A DNA stretch of 64,000 nt from Ptiloglossa arizonensis. Taxonomy: Eukaryota; Arthropoda; Insecta; Hymenoptera; Colletidae. The notes beneath the pieces were generated by a model. It was not told the origin of the DNA. It saw nothing but the letters and a program-made list of their open reading frames with translations, and did no database searches. The first letter of the stretch is position 1. Every line of letters starts with the position of its first letter. The translations under genes and the position numbers were made by a program. The stretch spans positions 186,001 to 250,000 of the forward strand of contig NW_027478961.1 of NCBI RefSeq assembly GCF_051014685.1, read 5' to 3'. This document shows positions 12,009 through 23,598 of the stretch, piece after piece.

Positions 12009-14487
12009 TACACATACCGTTGTAATCGGGCGAGTTTCTACTCTCAGACGCAATAGGAATTTTTCGGTTAAGTCAATCCGTTCGCGAGATATGGGAGTTT
12101 GAAGCTAAGAAATGGTTTAGAAGACAACAAATTTTTCGCACTTCAGCTGCTCCAATCGCTTAACCAGAATGGCCTAGGGGATAAATATACGTACCGTTGT
12201 AATCGGGCGAGTTCCTACTTTCAAATGCAATAGGAATTTTTGGGTTAGGACAATCCGTTCGCGAGATATGGGAGTTTGAAGCCAAGAAATGGTTGAGAAG
12301 GCAAAAAATTTTTCGCAATTCTGCTGCTCCAAACGCTTAACCAGAATGCCCTAGGGACAAAATACACATACCGTTGTAATCGGGCGAGTTTCTACTTTCA
12401 GACGCAACAGGAATTTTTGGGTTAGGACAATCCGTTCGCGAGATATGGGAGTTTGAAGCCAAGAAATGGTTGAGAAGGCAAAAAATTTTTCGCAATTCTG
12501 CTGCTCCAAACGCTTAACCAGAATGCCCTAGGGACAAAATAAACATACCGTTGTAATAGGGCGAGTTTCTACTTTCAGACGCAATAGGAATTTTTCGGTT
12601 AAGTCAATCCGTTCGCGAGATATGGGAGTTTGAAGCTAAGAAATTGTTTAGAAGACAACAAATTTTTCGCAATTCTGCTGCACCAAACGCTTAACCAGAA
12701 TGGGCTAGGGAAAACATACACATACCGTTGTAATCGGGCGAGTTTCTACTTTCAGACGCAACAGGAATTTTTGGGTTAGGTCAATCCGTTCGCGAGATAT
12801 GGGAGTTTGAAGCCAAGAAATGGTTGAGAAGGCAAAAAATTTTTCGCAATACTGCTGCTCGAAACGCTTAACCAGAATGGCCTAGGGAAAAAATACACAT
12901 ACCGTTGTAATCGGGCGAGTTTCTACTTTCAAACGCAACAGGAATTTTTGGGTTAGGACAATCCGTTCGCGAGATATGGGAGTTTGAAGCCAAGAAATGG
13001 TTGAGAAGGCAAAAAATTTTTCGCAATTCTGCTGCTCCAAACGCTTAACCAGAATACCCTAGGGACAAAATACACATACCGTTGTAATAGGGCGAGTTTC
13101 TACTTTCAGACGCAATAGGAATTTTTCGGTTAAGTCAATCCGTTCGCGAGATATGGGAGTTTGAAGCTAAGAAATTGTTTAGAAGACAACAAATTTTTCG
13201 CAATTCTGCTGCACCAAACGCTTAACCAGAATGGGCTAGGGAAAACATACACATACTGTTGTAATCGGGCGAGTTTCTACTTTCAGACGCAACAGGAATT
13301 TTTGGGTTAGGACAATCCGTTCGCGAGATATGGGAGTTTGAAGCCAAGAAATGGTTGAGAAGGCAAAAAATTTTTCGCAATTCTGCTGCTCCAAACGCTT
13401 AACCAGAATGCCCTAGGGACAAAATACACATACCGTTGTAATCGGGCGAGTTTCTACTTTCAGACGCAACAGGAATTTTTGGGTTAGGACAATCCGTTCG
13501 CGAGATATGGGAGTTTGAAGCCAAGAAATGGTTCAGAAGGCAAAAAATTTTTCGCAATTCTGCTGCTCCAAACGCTTAACCAGAATGCCCTAGGGACAAA
13601 ATACACATACCGTTGTAATAGGGCGAGTTTCTACTTTCAGACGCAATAGGAATTTTTCGGTTAAGTCAATCCGTTCGCGAGATATGGGAGTTTGAAGCTA
13701 AGAAATTGTTTAGAAGACAACAAATTTTTCGCAATTCTGCTGCACCAAACGCTTAACCAGAATGGGCTAGGGAAAACATACACATACTGTTGTAATCGGG
13801 CGAGTTTCTACTTTCAGACGCAACAGGAATTTTTGGGTTAGGTCAATCCGTTCGCGAGATATGGGAGTTTGAAGCTAAGAAATTGTTTAGAAGACAACAA
13901 ATTTTTCGCAATTCTGCTGCACCAAACGCTTAACCAGAATGGGCTAGGGAAAACATACACATACCGTTGTAATCGGGCGAGTTTCTACTTTCAGACGCAA
14001 CAGGAATTTTTGGGTTAGGTCAATCCGTTCGCGAGATATGGGAGTTTGAAGCCAAGAAATGGTTGAGAAGGCAAAAAATTTTTCGCAATACTGCTGCTCG
14101 AAACGCTTAACCAGAATGGCCTAGGGAAAAAATACACATACCGTTGAAATCGGGCGAGTTTCTACTTTCAAATGCAATAGGAGTTTTTGGGTCAGGTCAA
14201 TCCGTTCGCGAGATATGAGAGTTTGAAGCTAAGAAATGGTTGAGAGGACAACAAATTTTTCGCAAATCTGCTGCTCCGAACGCTTAACCAGAATGGCCTA
14301 GGGTTAAAAATACAAATACTATTGTAATCGGGCGAGTTTCTATTTTCAGACGCAACAGGAATTTGTGGGTTAGGACAATCCGTTCGCGAGATATGGGAGT
14401 TTGAAGCCAAGAAGTGGTTGAGAAGGCAAAAAATTTTTCGCATTTCTGCTGCTCCAAACGCTTAACCAGAATGCCCTAGGGAGAAAA

Positions 14488-14494
14488 TACTATA
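14488..14494 (+). other. Mariner excision footprint 1 (TA-CTA-TA)
   Basis: The marked insertion site, preceded by GGGAGAAAA, reads TA CTA TA CACATACC instead of TA CACATACC. The extra five bases are one duplicated TA plus CTA, the first three bases of this mariner. Mariner/Mos1-type excision leaves three terminal bases between the two TAs, so this is what excision should leave. Both flanks match filled sites: the left matches copies 2 and 3, the right copies 1 and 2. Confidence 0.87.
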
Positions 14495-16972
14495 CACATA
14501 CCGTTGTAATCGGGCGAGTTTCTACTCTCAGACGCAATAGGAATTTTTCGGTTAAGTCAATCCGTTCGCGAGATATGGGAGTTTGAAGCTAAGAAATGGT
14601 TTAGAAGACAACAAATTTTTCGCACTTCAGCTGCTCCAATCGCTTAACCAGAATGGCCTAGGGGAAAAATATACGTACCGTTGTAATAGGGCGAGTTTCT
14701 ACTTTCAGACGCAATAGGAATTTTTCGGTTAAGTCAATCCGTTCGCGAGATATGGGAGTTTGAAGCTAAGAAATTGTTTAGAAGACAACAAATTTTTCGC
14801 AATTCTGCTGCACCAAACGCTTAACCAGAATGGGCTAGGGAAAACATACACATACCGTTGTAATCGGGCGAGTTTCTACTTTCAGACGCAACAGGAATTT
14901 TTGGGTTAGGACAATCCGTTCGCGAGATATGGGAGTTTGAAGCCAAGAAATGGTTGAGAAGGCAAAAAATTTTTCGCAATTCTGCTGCTCCAAACGCTTA
15001 ACCAGAATGCCCTAGGGACAAAATACACATACCGTTGTAATAGGGCGAGTTTCTACTTTCAGACGCAATAGGAATTTTTCGGTTAAGTCAATCCGTTCGC
15101 GAGATATGGGAGTTTGAAGCTAAGAAATGGTTGAGAGGACAACAAATTTTTCGCAAATCTGCTGCTCCGAACGCTTAACCAGAATGGCCTAGGGTTAAAA
15201 ATACACATACTATTGTAATCGGGCGAGTTTCTATTTTCAGACGCAACAGGAATTTGTGGGTTAGGACAATCCGTTCGCGAGATATGGGAGTTTGAAGCCC
15301 AGAAGTGGTTGAGAAGGCAAAAAATTTTTCGCACTTCAGCTGCTCCAATCGCTTAACCAGAATGGCCTAGGGGAAAAATATACGTACCGTTGTAATCGGG
15401 CGAGTTTCTACTTTCAAATGCAATAGGAATTTTTGGGTTAGGACAATCCGTTCGCGAGATATGGGAGTTTGAAGCTAAGAAATGGTTGAGAAGACAACAA
15501 ATTTTTCGCACTTCAGCTGCTCCAATCGCTTAACCAGAATGGCCTAGGGGAAAAATATACGTACCGTTGTAATCGGGCGAGTTTCTACTTTCAGACGCAA
15601 TAGGAATTTTTCGGTTAAGTCAATCCGTTCGCGAGATATGGGAGTTTGAAGCTAAGAAATGGTTTAGAAGACAACAAATTTTTCGCACTTCAGCTGCTCC
15701 AATCGCTTAACCAGAATGGCCTAGGGGAAAAATATACGTACCGTTGTAATCGGGCGAGTTTCTACTTTCAAATGCAATAGGAATTTTTGGGTTGGGACAA
15801 TCCGTTCGCGAGATATGGGAGTTTGAAGCTAAGAAATGGTTGAGAAGACAACAAATTTTTCGCAGTTCTGCTGCTCCAAACGCTTAACCAGAGTGGCCTA
15901 GGGAAAAAATACACATACCGTTGTAATCGGGCGAGTTTCTACTTTCAGACGCAACAGGAATTTTTGGGTTAGGACAATCCGTTCGCGAGATATGGGAGTT
16001 TGAAGCCAAGAAATGGTTGAGAAGGCAAAAAATTTTTCGCAATTCTGCTGCTCCAAACACTTAACCAGAATACCCTAGGGACAAAATACACATACCGTTG
16101 TAATAGGGCGAGTTTCTACTTTCAGACGCAATAGGAATTTTTCGGTTAAGTCAATCCGTTCGCGAGATATGGGAGTTTGAAGCTAAGAAATTGTTTAGAA
16201 GACAACAAATTTTTCGCAATTCTGCTGCACCAAACGCTTAACCAGAATGGGCTAGGGAAAACATACACATACTGTTGTAATCGGGCGAGTTTCTACTTTC
16301 AGACGCAACAGGAATTTTTGGGTTAGGTCAATCCGTTCGCGAGATATGGGAGTTTGAAGCTAAGAAATTGTTTAGAAGACAACAAATTTTTCGCAATTCT
16401 GCTGCACCAAACGCTTAACCAGAATGGGCTAGGGAAAACATACACATACCGTTGTAATCGGGCGAGTTTCTACTTTCAGACGCAACAGGAATTTTTGGGT
16501 TAGGTCAATCCGTTCGCGAGATATGGGAGTTTGAAGCCAAGAAATGGTTGAGAAGGCAAAAAATTTTTCGCAATACTGCTGCTCGAAACGCTTAACCAGA
16601 ATGGCCTAGGGAAAAAATACACATACCGTTGAAATCGGGCGAGTTTCTACTTTCAAATGCAATAGGAGTTTTTGGGTCAGGTCAATCCGTTCGCGAGATA
16701 TGAGAGTTTGAAGCTAAGAAATGGTTGAGAGGACAACAAATTTTTCGCAAATCTGCTGCTCCGAACGCTTAACCAGAATGGCCTAGGGTTAAAAATACAC
16801 ATACTATTGTAATCGGGCGAGTTTCTATTTTCAGACGCAACAGGAATTTGTGGGTTAGGACAATCCGTTCGCGAGATATGGGAGTTTGAAGCCAAGAAGT
16901 GGTTGAGAAGGCAAAAAATTTTTCGCATTTCTGCTGCTCCAAACGCTTAACCAGAATGCCCTAGGGAGAAAA

Positions 16973-16979
16973 TACTATA
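16973..16979 (+). other. Mariner excision footprint 2 (TA-CTA-TA)
   Basis: Identical to footprint 1 and exactly 2485 bp from it, so it is best read as an amplified copy of the same excision event. The following monomer has GTTGTAACCGGG, which separates footprints 2 and 3 from footprint 1 (GTAATCGGG). Confidence 0.85.
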
Positions 16980-19457
16980 CACATACCGTTGTAACCGGGC
17001 GAGTTTCTACTCTCAGACGCAATAGGAATTTTTCGGTTAAGTCAATCCGTTCGCGAGATATGGGAGTTTGAAGCTAAGAAATGGTTTAGAAGACAACAAA
17101 TTTTTCGCACTTCAGCTGCTCCAATCGCTTAACCAGAATGGCCTAGGGGAAAAATATACGTACCGTTGTAATAGGGCGAGTTTCTACTTTCAGACGCAAT
17201 AGGAATTTTTCGGTTAAGTCAATCCGTTCGCGAGATATGGGAGTTTGAAGCTAAGAAATTGTTTAGAAGACAACAAATTTTTCGCAATTCTGCTGCACCA
17301 AACGCTTAACCAGAATGGGCTAGGGAAAACATACACATACCGTTGTAATCGGGCGAGTTTCTACTTTCAGACGCAACAGGAATTTTTGGGTTAGGACAAT
17401 CCGTTCGCGAGATATGGGAGTTTGAAGCCAAGAAATGGTTGAGAAGGCAAAAAATTTTTCGCAATTCTGCTGCTCCAAACGCTTAACCAGAATGCCCTAG
17501 GGACAAAATACACATACCGTTGTAATAGGGCGAGTTTCTACTTTCAGACGCAATAGGAATTTTTCGGTTAAGTCAATCCGTTCGCGAGATATGGGAGTTT
17601 GAAGCTAAGAAATGGTTGAGAGGACAACAAATTTTTCGCAAATCTGCTGCTCCGAACGCTTAACCAGAATGGCCTAGGGTTAAAAATACACATACTATTG
17701 TAATCGGGCGAGTTTCTATTTTCAGACGCAACAGGAATTTGTGGGTTAGGACAATCCGTTCGCGAGATATGGGAGTTTGAAGCCCAGAAGTGGTTGAGAA
17801 GGCAAAAAATTTTTCGCACTTCAGCTGCTCCAATCGCTTAACCAGAATGGCCTAGGGGAAAAATATACGTACCGTTGTAATCGGGCGAGTTTCTACTTTC
17901 AAATGCAATAGGAATTTTTGGGTTAGGACAATCCGTTCGCGAGATATGGGAGTTTGAAGCTAAGAAATGGTTGAGAAGACAACAAATTTTTCGCACTTCA
18001 GCTGCTCCAATCGCTTAACCAGAATGGCCTAGGGGAAAAATATACGTACCGTTGTAATCGGGCGAGTTTCTACTTTCAGACGCAATAGGAATTTTTCGGT
18101 TAAGTCAATCCGTTCGCGAGATATGGGAGTTTGAAGCTAAGAAATGGTTTAGAAGACAACAAATTTTTCGCACTTCAGCTGCTCCAATCGCTTAACCAGA
18201 ATGGCCTAGGGGAAAAATATACGTACCGTTGTAATCGGGCGAGTTTCTACTTTCAAATGCAATAGGAATTTTTGGGTTAGGACAATCCGTTCGCGAGATA
18301 TGGGAGTTTGAAGCTAAGAAATGGTTGAGAAGACAACAAATTTTTCGCAGTTCTGCTGCTCCAAACGCTTAACCAGAGTGGCCTAGGGAAAAAATACACA
18401 TACCGTTGTAATCGGGCGAGTTTCTACTTTCAGACGCAACAGGAATTTTTGGGTTAGGACAATCCGTTCGCGAGATATGGGAGTTTGAAGCCAAGAAATG
18501 GTTGAGAAGGCAAAAAATTTTTCGCAATTCTGCTGCTCCAAACACTTAACCAGAATACCCTAGGGACAAAATACACATACCGTTGTAATAGGGCGAGTTT
18601 CTACTTTCAGACGCAATAGGAATTTTTCGGTTAAGTCAATCCGTTCGCGAGATATGGGAGTTTGAAGCTAAGAAATTGTTTAGAAGACAACAAATTTTTC
18701 GCAATTCTGCTGCACCAAACGCTTAACCAGAATGGGCTAGGGAAAACATACACATACTGTTGTAATCGGGCGAGTTTCTACTTTCAGACGCAACAGGAAT
18801 TTTTGGGTTAGGTCAATCCGTTCGCGAGATATGGGAGTTTGAAGCTAAGAAATTGTTTAGAAGACAACAAATTTTTCGCAATTCTGCTGCACCAAACGCT
18901 TAACCAGAATGGGCTAGGGAAAACATACACATACCGTTGTAATCGGGCGAGTTTCTACTTTCAGACGCAACAGGAATTTTTGGGTTAGGTCAATCCGTTC
19001 GCGAGATATGGGAGTTTGAAGCCAAGAAATGGTTGAGAAGGCAAAAAATTTTTCGCAATACTGCTGCTCGAAACGCTTAACCAGAATGGCCTAGGGAAAA
19101 AATACACATACCGTTGAAATCGGGCGAGTTTCTACTTTCAAATGCAATAGGAGTTTTTGGGTCAGGTCAATCCGTTCGCGAGATATGAGAGTTTGAAGCT
19201 AAGAAATGGTTGAGAGGACAACAAATTTTTCGCAAATCTGCTGCTCCGAACGCTTAACCAGAATGGCCTAGGGTTAAAAATACACATACTATTGTAATCG
19301 GGCGAGTTTCTATTTTCAGACGCAACAGGAATTTGTGGGTTAGGACAATCCGTTCGCGAGATATGGGAGTTTGAAGCCAAGAAGTGGTTGAGAAGGCAAA
19401 AAATTTTTCGCATTTCTGCTGCTCCAAACGCTTAACCAGAATGCCCTAGGGAGAAAA

Positions 19458-19464
19458 TACTATA
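19458..19464 (+). other. Mariner excision footprint 3 (TA-CTA-TA)
   Basis: Third copy, 2485 bp after footprint 2 and with the same AACCGGG variant in the next monomer. It lies in the last, truncated unit of the higher-order repeat. Confidence 0.85.
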
Positions 19465-20639
19465 CACATACCGTTGTAACCGGGCGAGTTTCTACTCTCA
19501 GACGCAATAGGAATTTTTCGGTTAAGTCAATCCGTTCGCGAGATATGGGAGTTTGAAGCTAAGAAATGGTTTAGAAGACAACAAATTTTTCGCACTTCAG
19601 CTGCTCCAATCGCTTAACCAGAATGGCCTAGGGGAAAAATATACGTACCGTTGTAATAGGGCGAGTTTCTACTTTCAGACGCAATAGGAATTTTTCGGTT
19701 AAGTCAATCCGTTCGCGAGATATGGGAGTTTGAAGCTAAGAAATTGTTTAGAAGACAACAAATTTTTCGCAATTCTGCTGCACCAAACGCTTAACCAGAA
19801 TGGGCTAGGGAAAACATACACATACCGTTGTAATCGGGCGAGTTTCTACTTTCAGACGCAACAGGAATTTTTGGGTTAGGACAATCCGTTCGCGAGATAT
19901 GGGAGTTTGAAGCCAAGAAATGGTTGAGAAGGCAAAAAATTTTTCGCAATTCTGCTGCTCCAAACGCTTAACCAGAATGCCCTAGGGACAAAATACACAT
20001 ACCGTTGTAATAGGGCGAGTTTCTACTTTCAGACGCAATAGGAATTTTTCGGTTAAGTCAATCCGTTCGCGAGATATGGGAGTTTGAAGCTAAGAAATGG
20101 TTGAGAGGACAACAAATTTTTCGCAAATCTGCTGCTCCGAACGCTTAACCAGAATGGCCTAGGGTTAAAAATACACATACTATTGTAATCGGGCGAGTTT
20201 CTATTTTCAGACGCAACAGGAATTTGTGGGTTAGGACAATCCGTTCGCGAGATATGGGAGTTTGAAGCTAAGAAATGGTTGAGGAGGCAACAAATTTTTC
20301 GCAAATCTGCTGCTCCAAACGCTTAACCAGAATGCCCTAGGGGAAAAATACACGTACCCTTGTAATCTGGCTAGTTTCTACTTTCAAATGCAATAGGAAT
20401 TCTTGGGTTAGGACAATCCGTTCGCGAGATATGGGAGTTTGAAGCTAAGAAATGGTTGAGGAGGCAACAAATTTTTCGCAAATCTGCTGCTCCAAACGCT
20501 TAACCAGAATGGCCTAGGGAAAAAATAAACATACCGCTGTAGTCGGGCGAGTTTCTACTTTCAGATGCAATAGCAATTTTTGGGTTAGGTCAATCCGTTC
20601 GCGAGATATGGGAGTTTGAAGCTAAGAAATGGTTGAGGA

Positions 20640-21585
20640 GGCAACAAATTTTTCGCAAATCTGCTGCTCCAAACGCTTAACCAGAATGGCCTAGGGAAAA
20701 AATAAACATACCGCTGTAGTCGGGCGAGTTTCTACTTTCAGATGCAATAGCAATTTTTGGGTTAGGTCACTCCGTTCGTGAAATATGGGAGTTTGAAGCC
20801 AAGAAATGTTTGAGAAGGCAAAAAATTTTTCACAATTCTGCTGCTCCAAACGCTTAACCAGAATGGCCTAGGGAAAAAATACGCATACCGTTGGAATCGG
20901 GCGAGTTTCTACTTTCAGACGCAGAAGGAATTTTTGGGTTTGGTCAATCCGTTCGCGAGATATGGGACTTTGAAGCTCAGAAATGGTTGAGAAGACAACA
21001 AATTTTTCGCAATTCTGCTGCTCCAAACGCTTAACCAGAATGGCCTAGGGAAAAAATAAACATACCGCTGTAGTCGGGCGAGTTTCTACTTTCAGATGCA
21101 ATAGCAATTTTTGGGTTAGGTCACTCCGTTCGTGAGATATGGGAGTTTGAAGCCAAGAAATGGTTGAGAAGGCAAAAAATTTTTCACTATTCTGCTGCTC
21201 CAAACGCTTAACCAGAATGGCCTAGGGAAAAAATACGCATACCGTTGTAATCGGGCGAGTTTCTACTTTCAGTTACAATAGGAATTTTTGGGTTCGGTAA
21301 ATCCGTTCGCGAGATATGGGACTTTGAAGCTAAGAAATGGTTGACAAGACAACAAATTTTTCGCAACTCTGCTGCTCCAATCGCTTAACCAGAATGCCCT
21401 AGGGGAAAAATACACGTACCCTTGTAATCTGGCTAGTTTCTACTTTCAAATGCAATAGGAATTCTTGGGTTAGGACAATCCGTTCGCGAGATATGAGAGT
21501 TTGAAGCTAAGAAATGGTTGAGAAGACAACAAATTTTTCGCAATTCTGCTGCTCCAAACGCTTAACCAGAATGGCCTAGGGAAAA
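20640..21585. repeat. Segment duplicated at 38286-39231 (17.6 kb away)
   Basis: The order AATAAACATACCGCTG, CGTTCGTGAAATATGGG, GGAATCGGGCG, GAAGCTCAGAAATGG and CAGTTACAATAGG is repeated 17646 bp further on with few differences. The rare GCTCAG variant sits at 20975 and 38621. The segment spans about 5.3 monomers, and the two copies end at clear break points in monomer order. Confidence 0.78.
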
Positions 21586-22651
21586 AATGCGCATACCTTT
21601 GTAATCGGGCGAGTTTCTACTTTCAGATGCAATAGGAATTTTTGGGTTAGGTCAATCCGTTCGCGAGATATGGGAGTTTGAAGCTAAGAAATGGTTGAGG
21701 AGGCAACAAATTTTTCGCAAATCTGCTGCTCCAAACGCTTAACCAGAATGGCCTAGGGAAAAAATGCGCATACCGTTGTAATCGGGCGAGTTTCTACTTT
21801 CAGACGCAGAAGGAATTTTTGGGTTTCGTCAATCCGTTCGCGAGATAAGGGACTTTGAAGCTAAGAAATGGTTGACAAGACAACAAATTTTTCGCACTTC
21901 TGCTGCTCCAAACGCTTAACCAGAATGCCCTAGGGACAAAATACACATACCGTTGTAATAGGGCGAGTTTCTACTTTCAGATGCAATAGGAATTTTTCGG
22001 TTAAGTCAATCCGTTCGCGAGATATGGGAGTTTGAAGCTAAGAAATTGTTTAGAAGACAACAAATTTTTCGCAATTCTGCTGCACCAAACGCTTAACCAG
22101 AATGGGCTAGGGAAAACATACACATACCGTTGTAATCGGGCGAGTTTCTACTTTCAGACGCAACAGGAATTTTTGGTTAGGTCAATCCGTTCGCGAGATA
22201 TGGGAGTTTGAAGCCAAGAAATGGTTGAGAAGGCAAAAAATTTTTCGCAATACTGCTGCTCGAAACGCTTAACCAGAATGGCCTAGGGAAAAAATACACA
22301 TACCGTTGAAATCGGGCGAGTTTCTACTTTCAAATGCAATAGGAGTTTTTGGGTCAGGTCAATCCGTTCGCGAGATATGAGAGTTTGAAGCTAAGAAATG
22401 GTTGAGAGGACAACAAATTTTTCGCAAATCTGCTGCTCCGAACGCTTAACCAGAATGGCCTAGGGTTAAAAATACACATACTATTGTAATCGGGCGAGTT
22501 TCTATTTTCAGACGCAACAGGAATTTGTGGGTTAGGACAATCCGTTCGCGAGATATGGGAGTTTGAAGCCAAGAAGTGGTTGAGAAGGCAAAAAATTTTT
22601 CGCATTTCTGCTGCTCCAAACGCTTAACCAGAATGCCCTAGGGAGAAAATA

Positions 22652-22677
22652 CTACCTTGATCAAAAAGTTCTATGAC
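22652..22677 (+). repeat. Mariner copy 3, 5' terminal inverted repeat
   Basis: 26 bp, begins CTACCTTGATCAAAAAGTT, preceded by TA 22650-22651. Confidence 0.92.
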
Positions 22678-22844
22678 TGTCCCCCGTGTGTCGCTGTCAA
22701 TCACCCGATTGTTTCTTTTTTTTTTTGTTAGGTTACCATATCTGTCATTAACACTTCCTTCCAATTTCAGCATCATAGCTTGATATTTGTAAAAGTTACG
22801 TTGTACTGAGCACATCTCCTTTGTTCGTGTCTTCGATTTTGAAA

Positions 22845-23545
22845 ATGGCATCATTTGAGCATCAACGAGTTTGCATTAAATTTTGTGTAAAAAACGGATT
22901 TAACGGTCCGCAGACCTTGGATATGTTGGAGAAGTGTTTCGGCAACGATAGTCTTTCGAGATCAAATGTTTTTCGATGGCACGAACGCTTCAGAAGTGGT
23001 CGTGAGTCGGTCGAGAATGACAAACGCAGTGGCAGGCCGACAACGTCGAAAACCGATGAAAACATCGATAAAATTCAAGAAATGTTGTCCGAAAACCGCA
23101 AATTGACCATCAGAGAGCTGGCAGAGGACTTGAACATTGCTTATGGATCCGTTCAAGACGTTTTGGTTAGTGAATTCGTCAAAAAAGGCCAGATTTGTGG
23201 GCAAACAACTCGTGGATTTTGCACCACGATAACGCACCGGCGCACAATGCGATCCTTATCCGCGAGTTTTTGACGAAAAACAACACGAACACTATCCAGC
23301 AGCCTTCAAATTCACCAGATCTGGCTCCCTGCGACTTTTTTCTGTTCAACCGAATTAAAAAACCGCTTCGCGGAACGCGTTACAGTACCCGAGAGGAGGT
23401 CATGACAAAATCGAAGACGGCTCTGATGGACATACCGAAAATTGAGTACCAGCGGTGTTTCGAGGATTGGATCAAGCGCTGGCGCAAGTGCACTGCAGTC
23501 AATGGGGACTACTTTGAAGGGGACCATATCGATTTGGACGAATAA
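22845..23545 (+). pseudogene. Mariner transposase remnant, copy 3
   Basis: ATG at 22845, same internal deletion, stop at 23543-23545. Two amino-acid changes set it apart: Thr to Ser in FGNDSLSR (base 22951) and Ile to Thr in RKCTAVNG (base 23493). Neither falls on a catalytic position. AATAAA at 23567-23572. Confidence 0.95.
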
Positions 23546-23572
23546 ATTTGTATTTTTGATTTTATGAATAAA

Positions 23573-23598
23573 GTCCTAAAACTTTTTGATCAAGGTAG
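23573..23598 (-). repeat. Mariner copy 3, 3' terminal inverted repeat
   Basis: Ends TTGATCAAGGTAG and is followed by TA 23599-23600. Confidence 0.92.

Larger units (their letters stand above)
14495..20265. repeat. 2485-bp higher-order repeat (14 monomers), 2.3 copies
   Basis: Units run from one excision footprint to the next: 14495-16979, 16980-19464, and a partial third to about 20265. 2485 equals fourteen monomers (2478) plus the five footprint bases and two 178-bp monomers. Units 1 and 2 differ at only isolated bases, for example GGTTGGGAC at 15793 against GGTTAGGAC at 18278. Similarity at this period also extends left to about 13.6 kb, where the equivalent unit still carries the mariner (copy 2). 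Confidence 0.88.
12009..22651. repeat. 177-bp satellite array, segment 3
   Basis: About 60 monomers. The left two thirds belong to the 2485-bp higher-order family. From about 20266 the array changes abruptly to a different set of monomers (AATAAACATACCGCTG and CACGTACCCTTGTAATC types), then returns near 21930 to the family preceding mariner copy 3. A single-base deletion (GAATTTTTGGTTAGG) marks the monomer near 22170. No gene is visible. Confidence 0.97.
22652..23598 (+). mobile_element. Defective mariner element, copy 3 (947 bp)
   Basis: Same site and deletion as the others. TA duplications are at 22650-22651 and 23599-23600. The left flank is that of copy 2, but the right flank is a different monomer type (CTTTCAGACGCAACAAG rather than CTCTCAGACGCAATAGG), so the array was rejoined at or just beside the element. 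I see two base differences from copy 1, at 22951 and 23493. Confidence 0.97.
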
